Shown: positions 20,501-28,762 of the stretch, in pieces
How the letters are laid out: every line of letters starts with the position of its first letter
Numbering within the stretch: the stretch's first letter is position 1
NCBI RefSeq assembly: GCF_002879885.1
Contig: NZ_PNYA01000035.1
Coordinates: 1 to 64,000, forward strand
Direction of reading: 5' to 3'
From: Trinickia dabaoshanensis
GTDB lineage: Bacteria > Pseudomonadota > Gammaproteobacteria > Burkholderiales > Burkholderiaceae
Length of the DNA stretch: 64,000 bases
Position numbers and translations under genes: made by a program
Notes under the pieces: generated by a model
What the model saw: the letters and a program-made list of their open reading frames with translations, nothing else
The model's database searches: none
Told to the model about the DNA's origin: nothing

Positions 20501-21256
20501 GACCTTACGCGTGTCGAGCAGATCGTCTGGAACCTGATCAGCAACGCGCTCAAATTCACGGAAGGCGACGGCAAGATCACGGTGCAGCTTTCGCTCGACG
20601 AGCATCATGCGGTGTTGAGCATCAGCGACAACGGCATCGGCATCGACGGCGCCGCGCTGCCGACTATCTTCGAAATGTTCGAGCAAAGCCGCAGCTCCAC
20701 CTCGGCTGTGCGAGGCGGCCTAGGCATTGGGCTATCGCTCGTCAAAGACCTCGTGGCCGTGCATGGCGGCGAGGTGAATGCGCACTCCGACGGGATCGGC
20801 CACGGCGCGACGTTCACCGTTAGGCTGCCGCGCGTCGTCGAGGCCGTGATGCACGACGGCAGCGGCACGTCGCCCACGACGTTCTTGAAGGGCGAGCATG
20901 TGATGCTCGTGGACGACGATCACGATACCGTCGAGACCTTCCGGATGTTGCTCGAGATGGAGGGTGCCACGGTTACGGTGGCAACGAGCGGCGAGGAAGC
21001 ACTGGATATGGTCGGCAAGCAGCAGCCGTCGTTGATTTTGTCGGACCTCGGGATGCCTGGGATGAGCGGCTTGGCGTTTATCGAAGCCGTGCGTCAGCGG
21101 CCGGAATTAGGGGCCGTGAAGGCGATCGCTTTAAGCGGATTCGGCAGGCCCTCGGATGTCGAGGAAGCGACGCGGGCGGGGTTCGATGCGCATTTGACGA
21201 AGCCGGTCATGTTGGATGCGCTGCTCAGCGCGATCGCACGGGTGCGGGTGAAGTAG
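17537..21256 (+). CDS. CheB/CheR-type hybrid sensor: methylesterase-like, methyltransferase, PAS, histidine kinase, receiver
   Basis: About 1,239 residues from the ATG at 17537; an in-frame TTG 42 codons upstream is possible. The domain order by approximate residue is: CheB-like 15-195; CheR N-terminal and methyltransferase 228-490 (VGCATGEEAYTVAM near 331); long coiled coil with EEL repeats 666-755; PAS 751-860; HisKA with SHELKHPLN near 880; HATPase with ISNALKFTEG near 1003; receiver 1121-1235 with Asp in LSDLGMPG. In the CheB-like part the nucleophilic Ser (DASAG) is kept, but the conserved His segment (VQH) reads VIVLRAP, so esterase activity is doubtful. Its phosphorelay partners are not in the window. 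Confidence 0.9.
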   Translation: MSDQSLGRSAPNRFAFPTVGIDASAGDIEALKQFFDIMPAQSGAAFVIVLRAPAEPVQSLVTALQPATVMPVVPVRQTTRMEPNHVYLVEPPMVCTIVEHELRTSGPRDADERRHPVDLFFDSLATAYGERAVGVLFASVSTDSAFGFTRLKEFGGVTFAQSRSAARTDNAPWPPSVVNSIDFQLDAAEMPQRMLELWANAKKIRLARVPAGRDELEQEAGEPGAGTGNVERTLREIMMILRNRTGHDFRHYKRATVLRRIERRLQVNGLSDLQPYRDYLQTHPEETTTLLQDMLISVTNFFRDKDAYDILKDQVIPSIFENRRQDEPVRVWVVGCATGEEAYTVAMLLQEASASTRDQVPFQVFATDISERAIATAREGLYPASIAADVDANRLRQFFTKDGEHYRVKKDLRERVLFALHNVLSDPPFSRLDLVCCRNLLIYLDREAQIDTLRTFHFALRPNAHLFLGSSETADSVGGLFSVVDKKTRVYRASIAVRADTPVPIAQPGALNARPPIAHVQPMGKRKFSFGELHQRVVEQHAPPSVLVNRDSDIVHLSERAGRFLQYVGGEPSHNVLTVVRRELRLELRSAIYQALQSEVSVESRRVRLDRDGRSFFVKMTARPVHDSDANADFVLILFDEVEDSVGDVDEAPPEHQRDPIIAQLERELQRTREQLQATIEHSETSTEELKASNEELQAINEELRSATEELETSKEELQAINEELTTVNAELKAKVEETSKINDDLQNLVMANDIGTIFVDRNLSIKRYTPRATDVFSIIATDIGRSLLDITHRLEYDKLADDAAEAFGSLRLIERELKSTDGRWYLARILPYRTTENRIDGAVLSFIDITSRRAAEERLRKVGQAGVDEIERRRDEFLAVVSHELKHPLNLISASTELIGRSGEARSNPTIARAADTIRRTVLGQAQIIDDLLDMSRMRTGKLSITRRPVDLKEVVQRISHTMQDEAQRKDIDFRLSVPDGPVAIHADLTRVEQIVWNLISNALKFTEGDGKITVQLSLDEHHAVLSISDNGIGIDGAALPTIFEMFEQSRSSTSAVRGGLGIGLSLVKDLVAVHGGEVNAHSDGIGHGATFTVRLPRVVEAVMHDGSGTSPTTFLKGEHVMLVDDDHDTVETFRMLLEMEGATVTVATSGEEALDMVGKQQPSLILSDLGMPGMSGLAFIEAVRQRPELGAVKAIALSGFGRPSDVEEATRAGFDAHLTKPVMLDALLSAIARVRVK

Positions 21257-21267
21257 GGAGGTCGTGG

Positions 21268-21286
21268 GGCGGGCATCGAGCCCGCC
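21268..21286. terminator. Hairpin between convergent genes
   Basis: GGCGGGC (21268-21274), loop ATCGA, GCCCGCC (21280-21286): a perfect 7-bp GC stem just after the hybrid sensor stop and before the convergent toxin gene. There is no T tract, so it is either a weak intrinsic terminator or only a structural element. Confidence 0.4.
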
Positions 21287-21307
21287 TCACCGCTACGTAC
21301 TTCCCGC

Positions 21308-21703
21308 TCACCAGATGGTCCTGACGTGCGTATAGGCTCGAATCTTCTCGTCCTTGGTCACAAGCGACACGGAAAACTTGCGCGCGGTCGCGACAATCAT
21401 CCTGTCAGCCGGGTCTTTGTGGAATTCGCCCGGCAGTTCGACCGACTTGATTGCAATTTCCGAATCTACCGGAACGAAGCGTACCGCTTCAATATCCGCA
21501 ACAGTGGCAAGCCAACTTCCAACATCCATCGAAAGTACAAGCTTTTCTCGCTCGACGAGCATGGCGATCTCCCATGCCGAGATGGAAGAAACTAGAATTT
21601 CGCCTCCGGCAAGCTCACGATCGATGGCCGCTTTCGCCTTCTTGCTCAAGGTAGGATCACCCGACACCCACCAAACCAGCGCGTGTGTGTCCAGAACGAT
21701 CAC
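21308..21703 (-). CDS. vapC: PIN-domain toxin (VapC family)
   Basis: 131 residues beginning MIVLDTHALVWWVSGD, the PIN nuclease N-terminus with its first catalytic Asp. Further acidic residues lie in SSISAWEIAML and KDPADRMIVATA (conserved D-x-x-D/R-x-I region) and in LVTKDEKIR. The length matches VapC ribonucleases, which cleave tRNA or rRNA when freed from antitoxin. Its ATG overlaps the antitoxin stop by four bases, the standard coupled toxin-antitoxin arrangement. Confidence 0.88.
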   Translation of the reverse strand: MIVLDTHALVWWVSGDPTLSKKAKAAIDRELAGGEILVSSISAWEIAMLVEREKLVLSMDVGSWLATVADIEAVRFVPVDSEIAIKSVELPGEFHKDPADRMIVATARKFSVSLVTKDEKIRAYTHVRTIW

Positions 21704-21936
21704 TGCGCCGCCTCCCAGTCGCCTTCGGCCACCGGGTCGGTCGGATTTTGGTACCGGACCACAGAACCTCGAAGCACGTCGAGCGGGTGGCGTGCGATGC
21801 TCCTATAAGGGCGTACTTCCAACGCCGGCTTGCCGTGATCGGTCACGATCACGCTTTCCCCCGACGATTCAACCTGCCGAAAGAATTCGAGCGCCTTCGC
21901 CTTGAATTCGGATTTGGAAACTTGATTGGTGTCCAT
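21700..21936 (-). CDS. Phd/YefM-family antitoxin
   Basis: 78 residues. The N-terminal VSKSEFKAKALEFFRQVESS and SVIVTDHGKPALEVRPY are the Phd/YefM DNA-binding fold, and an acidic C-terminal tail would wrap the toxin. It is the first gene of the pair. The upstream AT-rich direct repeats around the -10 box (21942-21965) suit the autorepression usual for this family. Confidence 0.87.
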   Translation of the reverse strand: MDTNQVSKSEFKAKALEFFRQVESSGESVIVTDHGKPALEVRPYRSIARHPLDVLRGSVVRYQNPTDPVAEGDWEAAQ

Positions 21937-21939
21937 ATC

Positions 21940-22098
21940 TCATAACTGGTCACAATAACTAGTCATAATCATAGCACATCTCTCCATCAAGGCAAGCCGC
22001 TTCCCGGCCCGGCGTCTCACCGTCGGATCTTCGGTTTGTTGCGCGGCCGGCACTCGCCGAGTTTTCTTGGTTTTGCCGTTGGCCTTGGCATGCGGCAT
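21940..22098 (-). CDS. Small basic protein of unknown function (52 aa)
   Basis: A 52-codon reading frame starting MPHAKANGKTKKTRRVP, preceded by GGAGG nine bases upstream and beginning 15 bp after the XRE-cupin regulator stop. The N-terminal half is rich in Lys/Arg; the C-terminal part contains two Cys. The 3' end runs through the toxin-antitoxin promoter and stops just before the antitoxin start. The ribosome site supports it, but short length and lack of a recognised family keep confidence moderate. Confidence 0.42.
   Translation of the reverse strand: MPHAKANGKTKKTRRVPAAQQTEDPTVRRRAGKRLALMERCAMIMTSYCDQL
21942..21995 (-). promoter_or_regulatory. Toxin-antitoxin promoter with operator repeats
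   Basis: On the minus strand TTGCCT (plus 21990-21995), a 16-bp spacer and TATGAT (plus 21968-21973) form a plausible promoter. Just downstream lie tandem near-identical repeats ATAACTGGTCA (21942-21952) and ATAACTAGTCA (21955-21965), a 13-bp period, overlapping the expected transcription start. This is where the antitoxin or toxin-antitoxin complex would bind. Confidence 0.5.
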
Positions 22099-22112
22099 AC
22101 GCACCGAGCCTC

Positions 22113-22727
22113 CTACAACAAACTCGGCGTCCCCACCCACATCAACAGCGCATCGCGCTCCCCGGTGTTGTGCCAATGGTGAGCATCCGTCGAATCGTAA
22201 TGCGCCGAGTCGCCTTCGCGGAACTCGTATGTCTTCCCTTCCAACGTCAGCGTCACGTTCCCGGACAGCACGTACCAGAACTGTTCCCCTGCGCGCGCCG
22301 TGATCTCATCGAGCTTTTGACCCGCCGGAATCCGCACGAGCAGTGCCTCCATCTGCCCGCCTTCGGTCACTTGAGTCAACCGCGCGAAGCGATTGTCCGC
22401 ATCGGCAAATCCAAAGAACGTCAATCGATCGCCGCGCGCGACATAGCGCTCGTCGCGCGGCGCATCGAGCAAGTATTGGATCTTCACGCCGAGCACGCGC
22501 GCGATCGCCATCAACGTCATGACGGAAGGCCGAGCAAGGCCACGTTCCACCTGCGACAGAAACGGCGCGGAGATGCCCGCGCTCGTGGCCACCTCGTCGA
22601 GCGTCAACGACAAATGCTGCCGCAGCGAACGAATTTTCGGGCCGAGTACCGTCGAACTCGCCCGCTCGTCGTCGAGCCATGCCCCGCCTTCGTAGCTCTT
22701 CCGGTGCCGCCCCATGCCGCCTTTCAT
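22113..22727 (-). CDS. XRE-family transcriptional regulator with cupin sensor domain
   Basis: 204 residues: helix-turn-helix (LRQHLSLTLDEVATSAGISAPFLSQVERG region, near residues 35-65) followed by a C-terminal cupin_2 domain (GEQFWYVLSGNVTLTLEG; GDSAHYDSTDAHHWHNTG). Its ATG overlaps the stop of the RND pump gene (ATGA) and has GGAG five bases upstream, so it is coupled to the pump. It is a clear paralogue of the regulator at 41691-42266, with shared APAFLSQVERGLA-like and LVR-PAGQ stretches and the same end (VWVGTP). Cupin regulators of this kind sense small metabolites. Confidence 0.87.
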   Translation of the reverse strand: MKGGMGRHRKSYEGGAWLDDERASSTVLGPKIRSLRQHLSLTLDEVATSAGISAPFLSQVERGLARPSVMTLMAIARVLGVKIQYLLDAPRDERYVARGDRLTFFGFADADNRFARLTQVTEGGQMEALLVRIPAGQKLDEITARAGEQFWYVLSGNVTLTLEGKTYEFREGDSAHYDSTDAHHWHNTGERDALLMWVGTPSLL

Positions 22728-25700
22728 GAAGGCTCCGTTTCGGGATCGGGCACGCGCTCGCCAGCCGCATCTCTAGCGCCGCCCTTCGGCGAGACCCCCG
22801 ATCCGCCGCGGTTACGCATCGCGCTCATGACGAGATAAAACGCGACCGGTGTGAAGACGAGCCCGAGCACCGTCGCCGCGATCACACCCCCGAACACCCC
22901 CGTGCCGATCGAATGACGGCTCTCGGCCCCGCCCCCGCTCGAAAACACAAGCGGCACCACACCAAGCAAAAATGCCGCCGACGTCATCACGATCGGCCGA
23001 AACCGCATCGCGCACGCCTGCACCACCGAATCGAACAGCGCAACGCCACGCGCCTGCGCATCGCGCGCGAACTGCACGATCAAAATCGCGTTCTTGCCCG
23101 CAAGACCGATGACCGTCACGAGCCCGATCTTGAAGTAGATATCGTTCGGCATGCCGCGCAACAACATCGCCGCCACCGCACCGATCATCCCCAGCGGCAC
23201 GACGATGAGCACCGACATCGGAATCGTCCAGCTTTCGTAAAGCGCCGCGAGCGCCATGAATACGGCAAGCAGCGACAGGCCGATCAGCAACGGCGTCTGC
23301 TTGGCCGCCTGCGTTTCCGCCAGCGCCGCATCCGCCCAATCGAACGACGTCCCGGGCGGCAGTTGCGCCGCAAGCCGTTCCATCTCGGCCATCGCCGCTC
23401 CGGAGCTATAGCCGTCGGCCGCGCGCCCGGTTACGTCTAGCGACGGGTAGCCGTTATAGCGCGAGAGCATGATCGGTCCGCGCGACCATTTGAGCGAAGC
23501 GAACGCCGAGAACGGCACCATTTTGCCGAGCGTGTTGAGCACCGACAGATTCAACAAATCGGCGTCCGTCATTCGCGAAGACGACTCGCCCCCAACCAAC
23601 ACACGCAGCATGCGTCCCGCTGCAGGATAGTCGTCCACGTACAACGTCCCGAACGTGCTGCCGAGCGTCGCTTGAATCGCATCGAACGACAGATCCATCG
23701 CATAGGCCTTCGCACGATCGATATCGAGCACCACGCGCGGCGCGTCGGGTAGCGTCTCCGAATGCACGTCGGCTAGCACAGGACTCTTTTTCGCGAGTTC
23801 GAGCAGACGTTCACGCGCCGCATCGAAATCCGCGCGGCTCATACCGCCGCGATTCTCGAGGTGGAACGTGAACCCTTCGGCGTGACCCATGCCGGGCACG
23901 GAGGGCGGCAACTGCGCGATGACCTCGCCCTCGCGAATCTTTTCAAACGACGCGTTCAACGTATCGCGCAGCGCCAACGCGCCGACATCGCGATGCGACC
24001 AATCCTTCAGATCGATGAACGCCATGCCCACGTTCTGGCCGCTACCGGAAAAGCTCCACCCGATGACGGTCGTCACGTTCGCGATCGACGACTGCCGCTT
24101 CAGGATGTCCTCCACCTGCTTGATCACCGCATACGTGCGCTGCTGCGAGGCGCCGGGCGGCAACTGGACCATGACCTGCAACTGCCCCTGGTCCTCGGTG
24201 GGCAAAAAGCCGCTAGGCAGCGACGCATACATCAGCGCGCCGGCGCCGATCAGCGCGAGATGCACGGCGAACAAGCGCTTAGGCGTGCGCAAAATTCGCG
24301 CGATGAAACGGCGATAGCCCTCCGATGCGCGCTCGAACTTCTCCAGGAATTTCCCCGACAACCCCGATCCTTCATATTCGTCGCCGGCGGGTGGCCTGAG
24401 CAAGTTCGCACATAACGCAGGCGCCAGGGAGAGCGCCATGAACGCCGACACCAAAATCGCCGCGATCATCGCGATCGAGAACTGCCGATAGATTCCGCCC
24501 ACGCCGCCCGAGAAGAACGCCATCGGCACGAATACGGCGGTCAACACCGCCGTGACGCCGACGATGGCTCCGCCGATTTGCGCCATGGCCTTACGCGTGG
24601 CCTCGCGCGGCGCCAGCCCCTCGTCGCGCATGATCCGTTCGATGTTTTCCACGACGACGATCGCATCGTCGACCAGAATACCGATCGCGAGCACCAGCCC
24701 GAACAACGTAAAGACGTTGATCGACAGCCCAAACACATGCATCGCCGCGAACGAGCCCATCAACGCGACGGGAATCACCACGGTCGGCACGAGCGTGTAG
24801 CGCAAGTCGCGCAAAAACAGCCACATCACGCAAAACACGAGCACGATCGCTTCGACCAACGTCAACAACACCTCGCTAATCGCGATCTTCACGAAATGCG
24901 CGCCGTCATAGGGGATTTCGATGGCAATGCCGGGCGGCAGCGTCTTCGACAGCTCGGCCACGCGCTTATGAATCGCATTCGAGGTCTCGAGTGCGTTGCC
25001 GAGCGGTCCGAGTTGGATGCCCACCGTCGCGGCCGTTCTTCCGTTCAAGCGCGACCAGAACGTATAACTGTCCGCCCCGAGCTCGACGCGCGCCACATCG
25101 CCGATACGCACCACGGAGCCGTCCGGCCGCGCCTTGAGCACGATGGCGCCGAACTCCTCGGGCGAGTGCAACTGACCGCGCACGCTGACCGATGCGGTGA
25201 TCGCTTGACCACCCACCGCGGGCGCATCGCCGATCGCCCCAGCCGTCACCGTCGCATTCTGCGCTTGAATCGCCGCGGTCACTTCCGCCGGAGACAAGCC
25301 GTATTCGCGCAGCTTCATCGGATCGAGCCAAATGCGCATGGCCCGATCGGCATCCCAAAGCTGCGCCGATCCCACGCCAGGGGTGCGCTTGAGCTCGCGC
25401 AGCAAGAACCGGTTCAGATAATCGCTGAGCGCCGTCGAATCGCGCGTGCCGTCGGTCGAGACGAGCGTCACGAGCATGAGGAACGTATTGGCAGCCTTGA
25501 ATACACTGATCCCCTGCTGCACGACCGGCTGCGGCAAACGCGGCTCGATCTGCTTCATGCGGTTTTGCACGTCCACCATCGCCAGATCGGGGTTCGTGCC
25601 CGGGGCGAAAGTCACGTCGATCTCGAGTTCGCCGAGCGCATCGCTCGTCGTCTCGTAGTACTGAAGACCGTCGGCGCCGTCCAGGCTCTGCTCGATCAAG

Positions 25701-25888
25701 CTGGCGACATTGCTGTCCACTTCCTCGGCCGCCGCGCCGGGATACTGCGCTGAAATGATGATGCGCGGCGGTGCGAGCCGCGGATACTGCGCCACGGGCA
25801 GCATCGGCAACGCGAGCACGCCCGCAAGAATGATCGCGAGCGCGACGATCCAGGCGAAGACGGGGCGATCGATAAAAAATGACGGCAC
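22724..25888 (-). CDS. RND efflux pump inner-membrane subunit (HAE1 family)
   Basis: 1,054 residues from GTG 25888, which has GGGAG seven bases upstream and gives the canonical N-terminus PSFFIDRPVFAWIVALAIIL. Twelve-helix RND architecture is visible with the proton-relay Asp pair in GILVDDAIVVVENIER, the SGFLPTEDQGQLQVMVQLPPG segment and two large periplasmic loops. AcrB/MexB-like pumps need a membrane-fusion protein and an outer-membrane factor, and neither is adjacent. It must borrow partners, perhaps from elsewhere on the chromosome. The XRE-cupin regulator gene is translationally coupled downstream. Confidence 0.92.
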   Translation of the reverse strand: MPSFFIDRPVFAWIVALAIILAGVLALPMLPVAQYPRLAPPRIIISAQYPGAAAEEVDSNVASLIEQSLDGADGLQYYETTSDALGELEIDVTFAPGTNPDLAMVDVQNRMKQIEPRLPQPVVQQGISVFKAANTFLMLVTLVSTDGTRDSTALSDYLNRFLLRELKRTPGVGSAQLWDADRAMRIWLDPMKLREYGLSPAEVTAAIQAQNATVTAGAIGDAPAVGGQAITASVSVRGQLHSPEEFGAIVLKARPDGSVVRIGDVARVELGADSYTFWSRLNGRTAATVGIQLGPLGNALETSNAIHKRVAELSKTLPPGIAIEIPYDGAHFVKIAISEVLLTLVEAIVLVFCVMWLFLRDLRYTLVPTVVIPVALMGSFAAMHVFGLSINVFTLFGLVLAIGILVDDAIVVVENIERIMRDEGLAPREATRKAMAQIGGAIVGVTAVLTAVFVPMAFFSGGVGGIYRQFSIAMIAAILVSAFMALSLAPALCANLLRPPAGDEYEGSGLSGKFLEKFERASEGYRRFIARILRTPKRLFAVHLALIGAGALMYASLPSGFLPTEDQGQLQVMVQLPPGASQQRTYAVIKQVEDILKRQSSIANVTTVIGWSFSGSGQNVGMAFIDLKDWSHRDVGALALRDTLNASFEKIREGEVIAQLPPSVPGMGHAEGFTFHLENRGGMSRADFDAARERLLELAKKSPVLADVHSETLPDAPRVVLDIDRAKAYAMDLSFDAIQATLGSTFGTLYVDDYPAAGRMLRVLVGGESSSRMTDADLLNLSVLNTLGKMVPFSAFASLKWSRGPIMLSRYNGYPSLDVTGRAADGYSSGAAMAEMERLAAQLPPGTSFDWADAALAETQAAKQTPLLIGLSLLAVFMALAALYESWTIPMSVLIVVPLGMIGAVAAMLLRGMPNDIYFKIGLVTVIGLAGKNAILIVQFARDAQARGVALFDSVVQACAMRFRPIVMTSAAFLLGVVPLVFSSGGGAESRHSIGTGVFGGVIAATVLGLVFTPVAFYLVMSAMRNRGGSGVSPKGGARDAAGERVPDPETEPS

Positions 25889-25991
25889 GGGGCTACTCCC
25901 GCGGCGCGCGGCTTGCCGCCGCGCACCGTGCCGTCCCACTAGTCTCGATGGTTGTTATTGTTTTCGTTCTATGCATGCGTTAGGTGATCGA

Positions 25992-27326
25992 TCAGAGCGT
26001 CAGTTGAAACGACTTCGCAAGCGCTCCCGGCAGTTTTATTCCGCCGGTGGCACGCTCGCCCCATGTGGAATCGTTGAGTTGCAATTCGGGCTCCGCATCG
26101 AGCCTTTCGAGTTGATCGCCGAGCAAGCCGTAAAGGCTGTCGTCGAATCGCATCGCTTCGACGGGCGCCACGATCCGCCCGTTCTCCACCCAAAAGGTGG
26201 CGAAGCGTGTCATGCCGGTCATGCGGCAATGCATGCGGTCGGAGAAGTTCACGTACCAAAGATTGCCGACGTATAGGCCGGTGTCGAGCGCGGACAGTAC
26301 GTCGTCCGCATGCAGATCGCCGCCTTCCATCGCGAGCGACGAAGGCGCTTCGTCGGCCGTCGCGCCGTTCGGGGTCAGGCCGTACTCGCGCGCGCTACGC
26401 GCATCCGTCAGTCGATCCACGCCCCGGCCGTTCGCCACGAGGGACACACTCTCGCGCAGGTAGCCGTCGTTATTGAAGCCCGGCGTAATCGCGAGGCCGA
26501 TCTCTTCGGTCAACGTCACGCGCGGATCGAACTGTGCCTCGCCCGTATGAAGCTTGTACAAGGGACTGCGCGACGTCGCTTGCTGACGCGCCGAAAAACC
26601 CTCGTACGCCATCATTTCCACGAGCGAACTCATCGCCGCCGGCGTGAAATACGTGCGATATCGTCCCGGCGTCAGCACACGGGGCGTGCCACTCAAGATC
26701 GGCAACCTCGACGCAGCCTGCTCGAGCTTATGCGCAAAGACGGCGTCGTCCCACGCGTCGCCCGCGTATTCCGTCTTGATCGCCCGCCCGCTGCGATCGA
26801 ACAGCGACCAACTGAAATTGAAGTTGTCGACTTCATACCAGCCGCGGCTGCCGAGCGACGACGCGAAGCCCCGCGCGATCGTGCCGCCCGCATAGAACCC
26901 CACGAAGTCGAGCCCATGCGCGCACTCTGCCACGGTGCGCACGAGCACCTGCGGGTCGGGCAGACGCCCCGTGCGCTGCGTGGACTGCGACCATTGCGAG
27001 CGATCGAACAATAGGTGAGGATCTTCGGGAGCATCGCGCAGGCTCGAGCGCAACATCGCGAGCGCCTGTGCGGCGTCGTCGAGATCGGCGTCCAATTGTC
27101 CGCCCATCGTCATCGTCGAATACGCTTGCCGCGCGCCGTCGATCAGGCGCAGCGTGAGCTTGCCTTGCGAGACGGTGCCGATCTGACGCACCTTGCCCTG
27201 GTTGAAGCGAATGAACTCGGAGTTCTCGGCGGTCAGCGAAAGCAGCGTGACTTCGCTGCCTTCGCGCAGCCGTTCGATGCCTTCGGCAAGCGCGCCGAAA
27301 TGGCGCTTCCAATCGAAGTTCGCCAT
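25992..27326 (-). CDS. TldE/PmbA-like protease subunit
   Basis: 444 residues from the ATG at 27326, which has GGAGG six bases upstream; a second ATG is one codon earlier. The sequence follows the TldD/PmbA fold (SEFIRFNQGKVRQIGTVSQGKLTLRLI at the N-terminus; GLYVGNLWYVNFSDRMHCRMTGMTRFATFWVENG near the C-terminus) but lacks a HExxxH zinc motif, as expected for the non-catalytic TldE partner. Its start overlaps the TldD-like stop. TldD/TldE heterodimers degrade unfolded peptides and can trim RiPP leader peptides such as microcin B17. Confidence 0.85.
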   Translation of the reverse strand: MANFDWKRHFGALAEGIERLREGSEVTLLSLTAENSEFIRFNQGKVRQIGTVSQGKLTLRLIDGARQAYSTMTMGGQLDADLDDAAQALAMLRSSLRDAPEDPHLLFDRSQWSQSTQRTGRLPDPQVLVRTVAECAHGLDFVGFYAGGTIARGFASSLGSRGWYEVDNFNFSWSLFDRSGRAIKTEYAGDAWDDAVFAHKLEQAASRLPILSGTPRVLTPGRYRTYFTPAAMSSLVEMMAYEGFSARQQATSRSPLYKLHTGEAQFDPRVTLTEEIGLAITPGFNNDGYLRESVSLVANGRGVDRLTDARSAREYGLTPNGATADEAPSSLAMEGGDLHADDVLSALDTGLYVGNLWYVNFSDRMHCRMTGMTRFATFWVENGRIVAPVEAMRFDDSLYGLLGDQLERLDAEPELQLNDSTWGERATGGIKLPGALAKSFQLTL

Positions 27327-28762
27327 CATGCGCCTCCAAATACGTCGATGTCGGCAAACACGCAAGCCGGCGATGCATGGCCCACGTGAATGATCTGCGC
27401 GGGCTCGCCCTTCCCGCATAGCGGCGTGCCGTACGTTTCGCGCGTCGTCTCGTTGCCAACGGCTTTCAGGCTTCGCCAGAAGCTTGCCGACACCCCGCGA
27501 TAATTCGGCCGCTTGACCACTTGGGTCAGCTTGCCGTTCTCGATCAATTGGCCGAACTCGCAGCCGAATTGGAATTTGTTGCGTCGGTCGTCGATCGACC
27601 ACGACGTATTTGTGCGCATGAGGATGCCGCGCTCGATGTCCGCGATCATGTCCTCGAACGTGCTCTCGCCCGCTTCGATGTTCAAGTTCGCCATCCGGTC
27701 GATCGGCGCGCGATTCCAATTCGATGCCCGCGAATTCGCCACGCCCGGAAGCTGCGCGCGCTGCTGCGAAAGGGTGCCGCCGAGCGGCCGTTCGAGCACG
27801 CCGTCGCGAATCAAATACTGCTTGCGAGCCTGCGCGCCTTCATCGTCGAAACCATACGACGCCGCCTCCTCGCGCTCCGAAGGATCGAACGTCACGTTGA
27901 GTAGCGAGGACCCATAACGGTAGCTGCCGAACATATCGGGCGTCACGAAGCTCGAGCCCGCGAAGTTGCGCTCGTCGCCCAAGATCCGATCGAGCTCGAG
28001 CGGATGACCGATCGATTCGTGGATCTGCAGCATCATTTGATCGGGCATCAGCAGCAAATCGCGCAAACCCGACGGGCAATTCGGCGCCGCCAGCAATTGC
28101 AACGCTTCATCCGCAAGTCGAGCCCCGGAGCCGGCATAGCCGTAGCGTGCCAAGATTTCCATTCCGCCCTGCGCGAGCAGCGATTCGTACCCGCCGAGCC
28201 TACGCACTTGCGTGTCGCCGTCCGCATGCGCCACGACCGTCATTTGCGGCAACAGGTAGCGAAAGCGTTGCTCGATACGCACGCCGTCGCTCGTCAGGTA
28301 AAGCTGATCGCTATGCGTGATCCGGATCGCCGCCGTGCGCTCGACGATGCGCGCATCGACCGCGGCCGCCGCGCATTCGACTGCAAGGCGATCGATCCAT
28401 TCGCCTCGCTCCGGCAAAACGGTATCGGCGTTCGGCGAGACGTAACTACCGCTCACCCCGGGCCGCGGCGCGTGGCGGTGATCGATCAACGACACGGCCG
28501 CCGCCGCACGCGCACGCGCGCTCGCCAGATCGAGCGCCGCTTGCAAGCCCGCCTCGGATAGATCGGCCGTCGCCGCGTAGCCGGCGCCTGCCCCGCACCA
28601 TGCCGTCAACAATGCACCGCGGTCGCGGACCGTCGCAAACGGCTGTGCCACATCGTTACGCACGGTGTGGTCCTCGGAGCGGTCGTCCGCGATACGCAGC
28701 GACCAGAACTCGGCGCTGCTTTTCAAGTTGGCTGCCGAGCGCGACCAGCGTTCGTCGATCAT
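27326..28762 (-). CDS. TldD-like zinc metalloprotease
   Basis: 478 residues with the zinc-binding motif IHESIGHPLELDRILGDE (HExxxH) near residue 250, followed by SFVTPDMFGSYRYGSS and the Cys-containing FQFGCEFGQLIENGKL segment, all typical of TldD. The N-terminus is divergent from enteric TldD. The ATG overlaps the stop of the YejF-like ATPase, and the stop overlaps the TldE-like gene. The protease pair is therefore coupled to a peptide importer. Likely role: cytoplasmic breakdown or maturation of imported peptides. Confidence 0.86.
   Translation of the reverse strand: MIDERWSRSAANLKSSAEFWSLRIADDRSEDHTVRNDVAQPFATVRDRGALLTAWCGAGAGYAATADLSEAGLQAALDLASARARAAAAVSLIDHRHAPRPGVSGSYVSPNADTVLPERGEWIDRLAVECAAAAVDARIVERTAAIRITHSDQLYLTSDGVRIEQRFRYLLPQMTVVAHADGDTQVRRLGGYESLLAQGGMEILARYGYAGSGARLADEALQLLAAPNCPSGLRDLLLMPDQMMLQIHESIGHPLELDRILGDERNFAGSSFVTPDMFGSYRYGSSLLNVTFDPSEREEAASYGFDDEGAQARKQYLIRDGVLERPLGGTLSQQRAQLPGVANSRASNWNRAPIDRMANLNIEAGESTFEDMIADIERGILMRTNTSWSIDDRRNKFQFGCEFGQLIENGKLTQVVKRPNYRGVSASFWRSLKAVGNETTRETYGTPLCGKGEPAQIIHVGHASPACVFADIDVFGGA

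Noticed and set aside
19205-20686. Antisense frame of about 490 codons opposite the CheB/CheR hybrid
   Set aside because: It mirrors coding constraints of the sensor; no ribosome site or domain.
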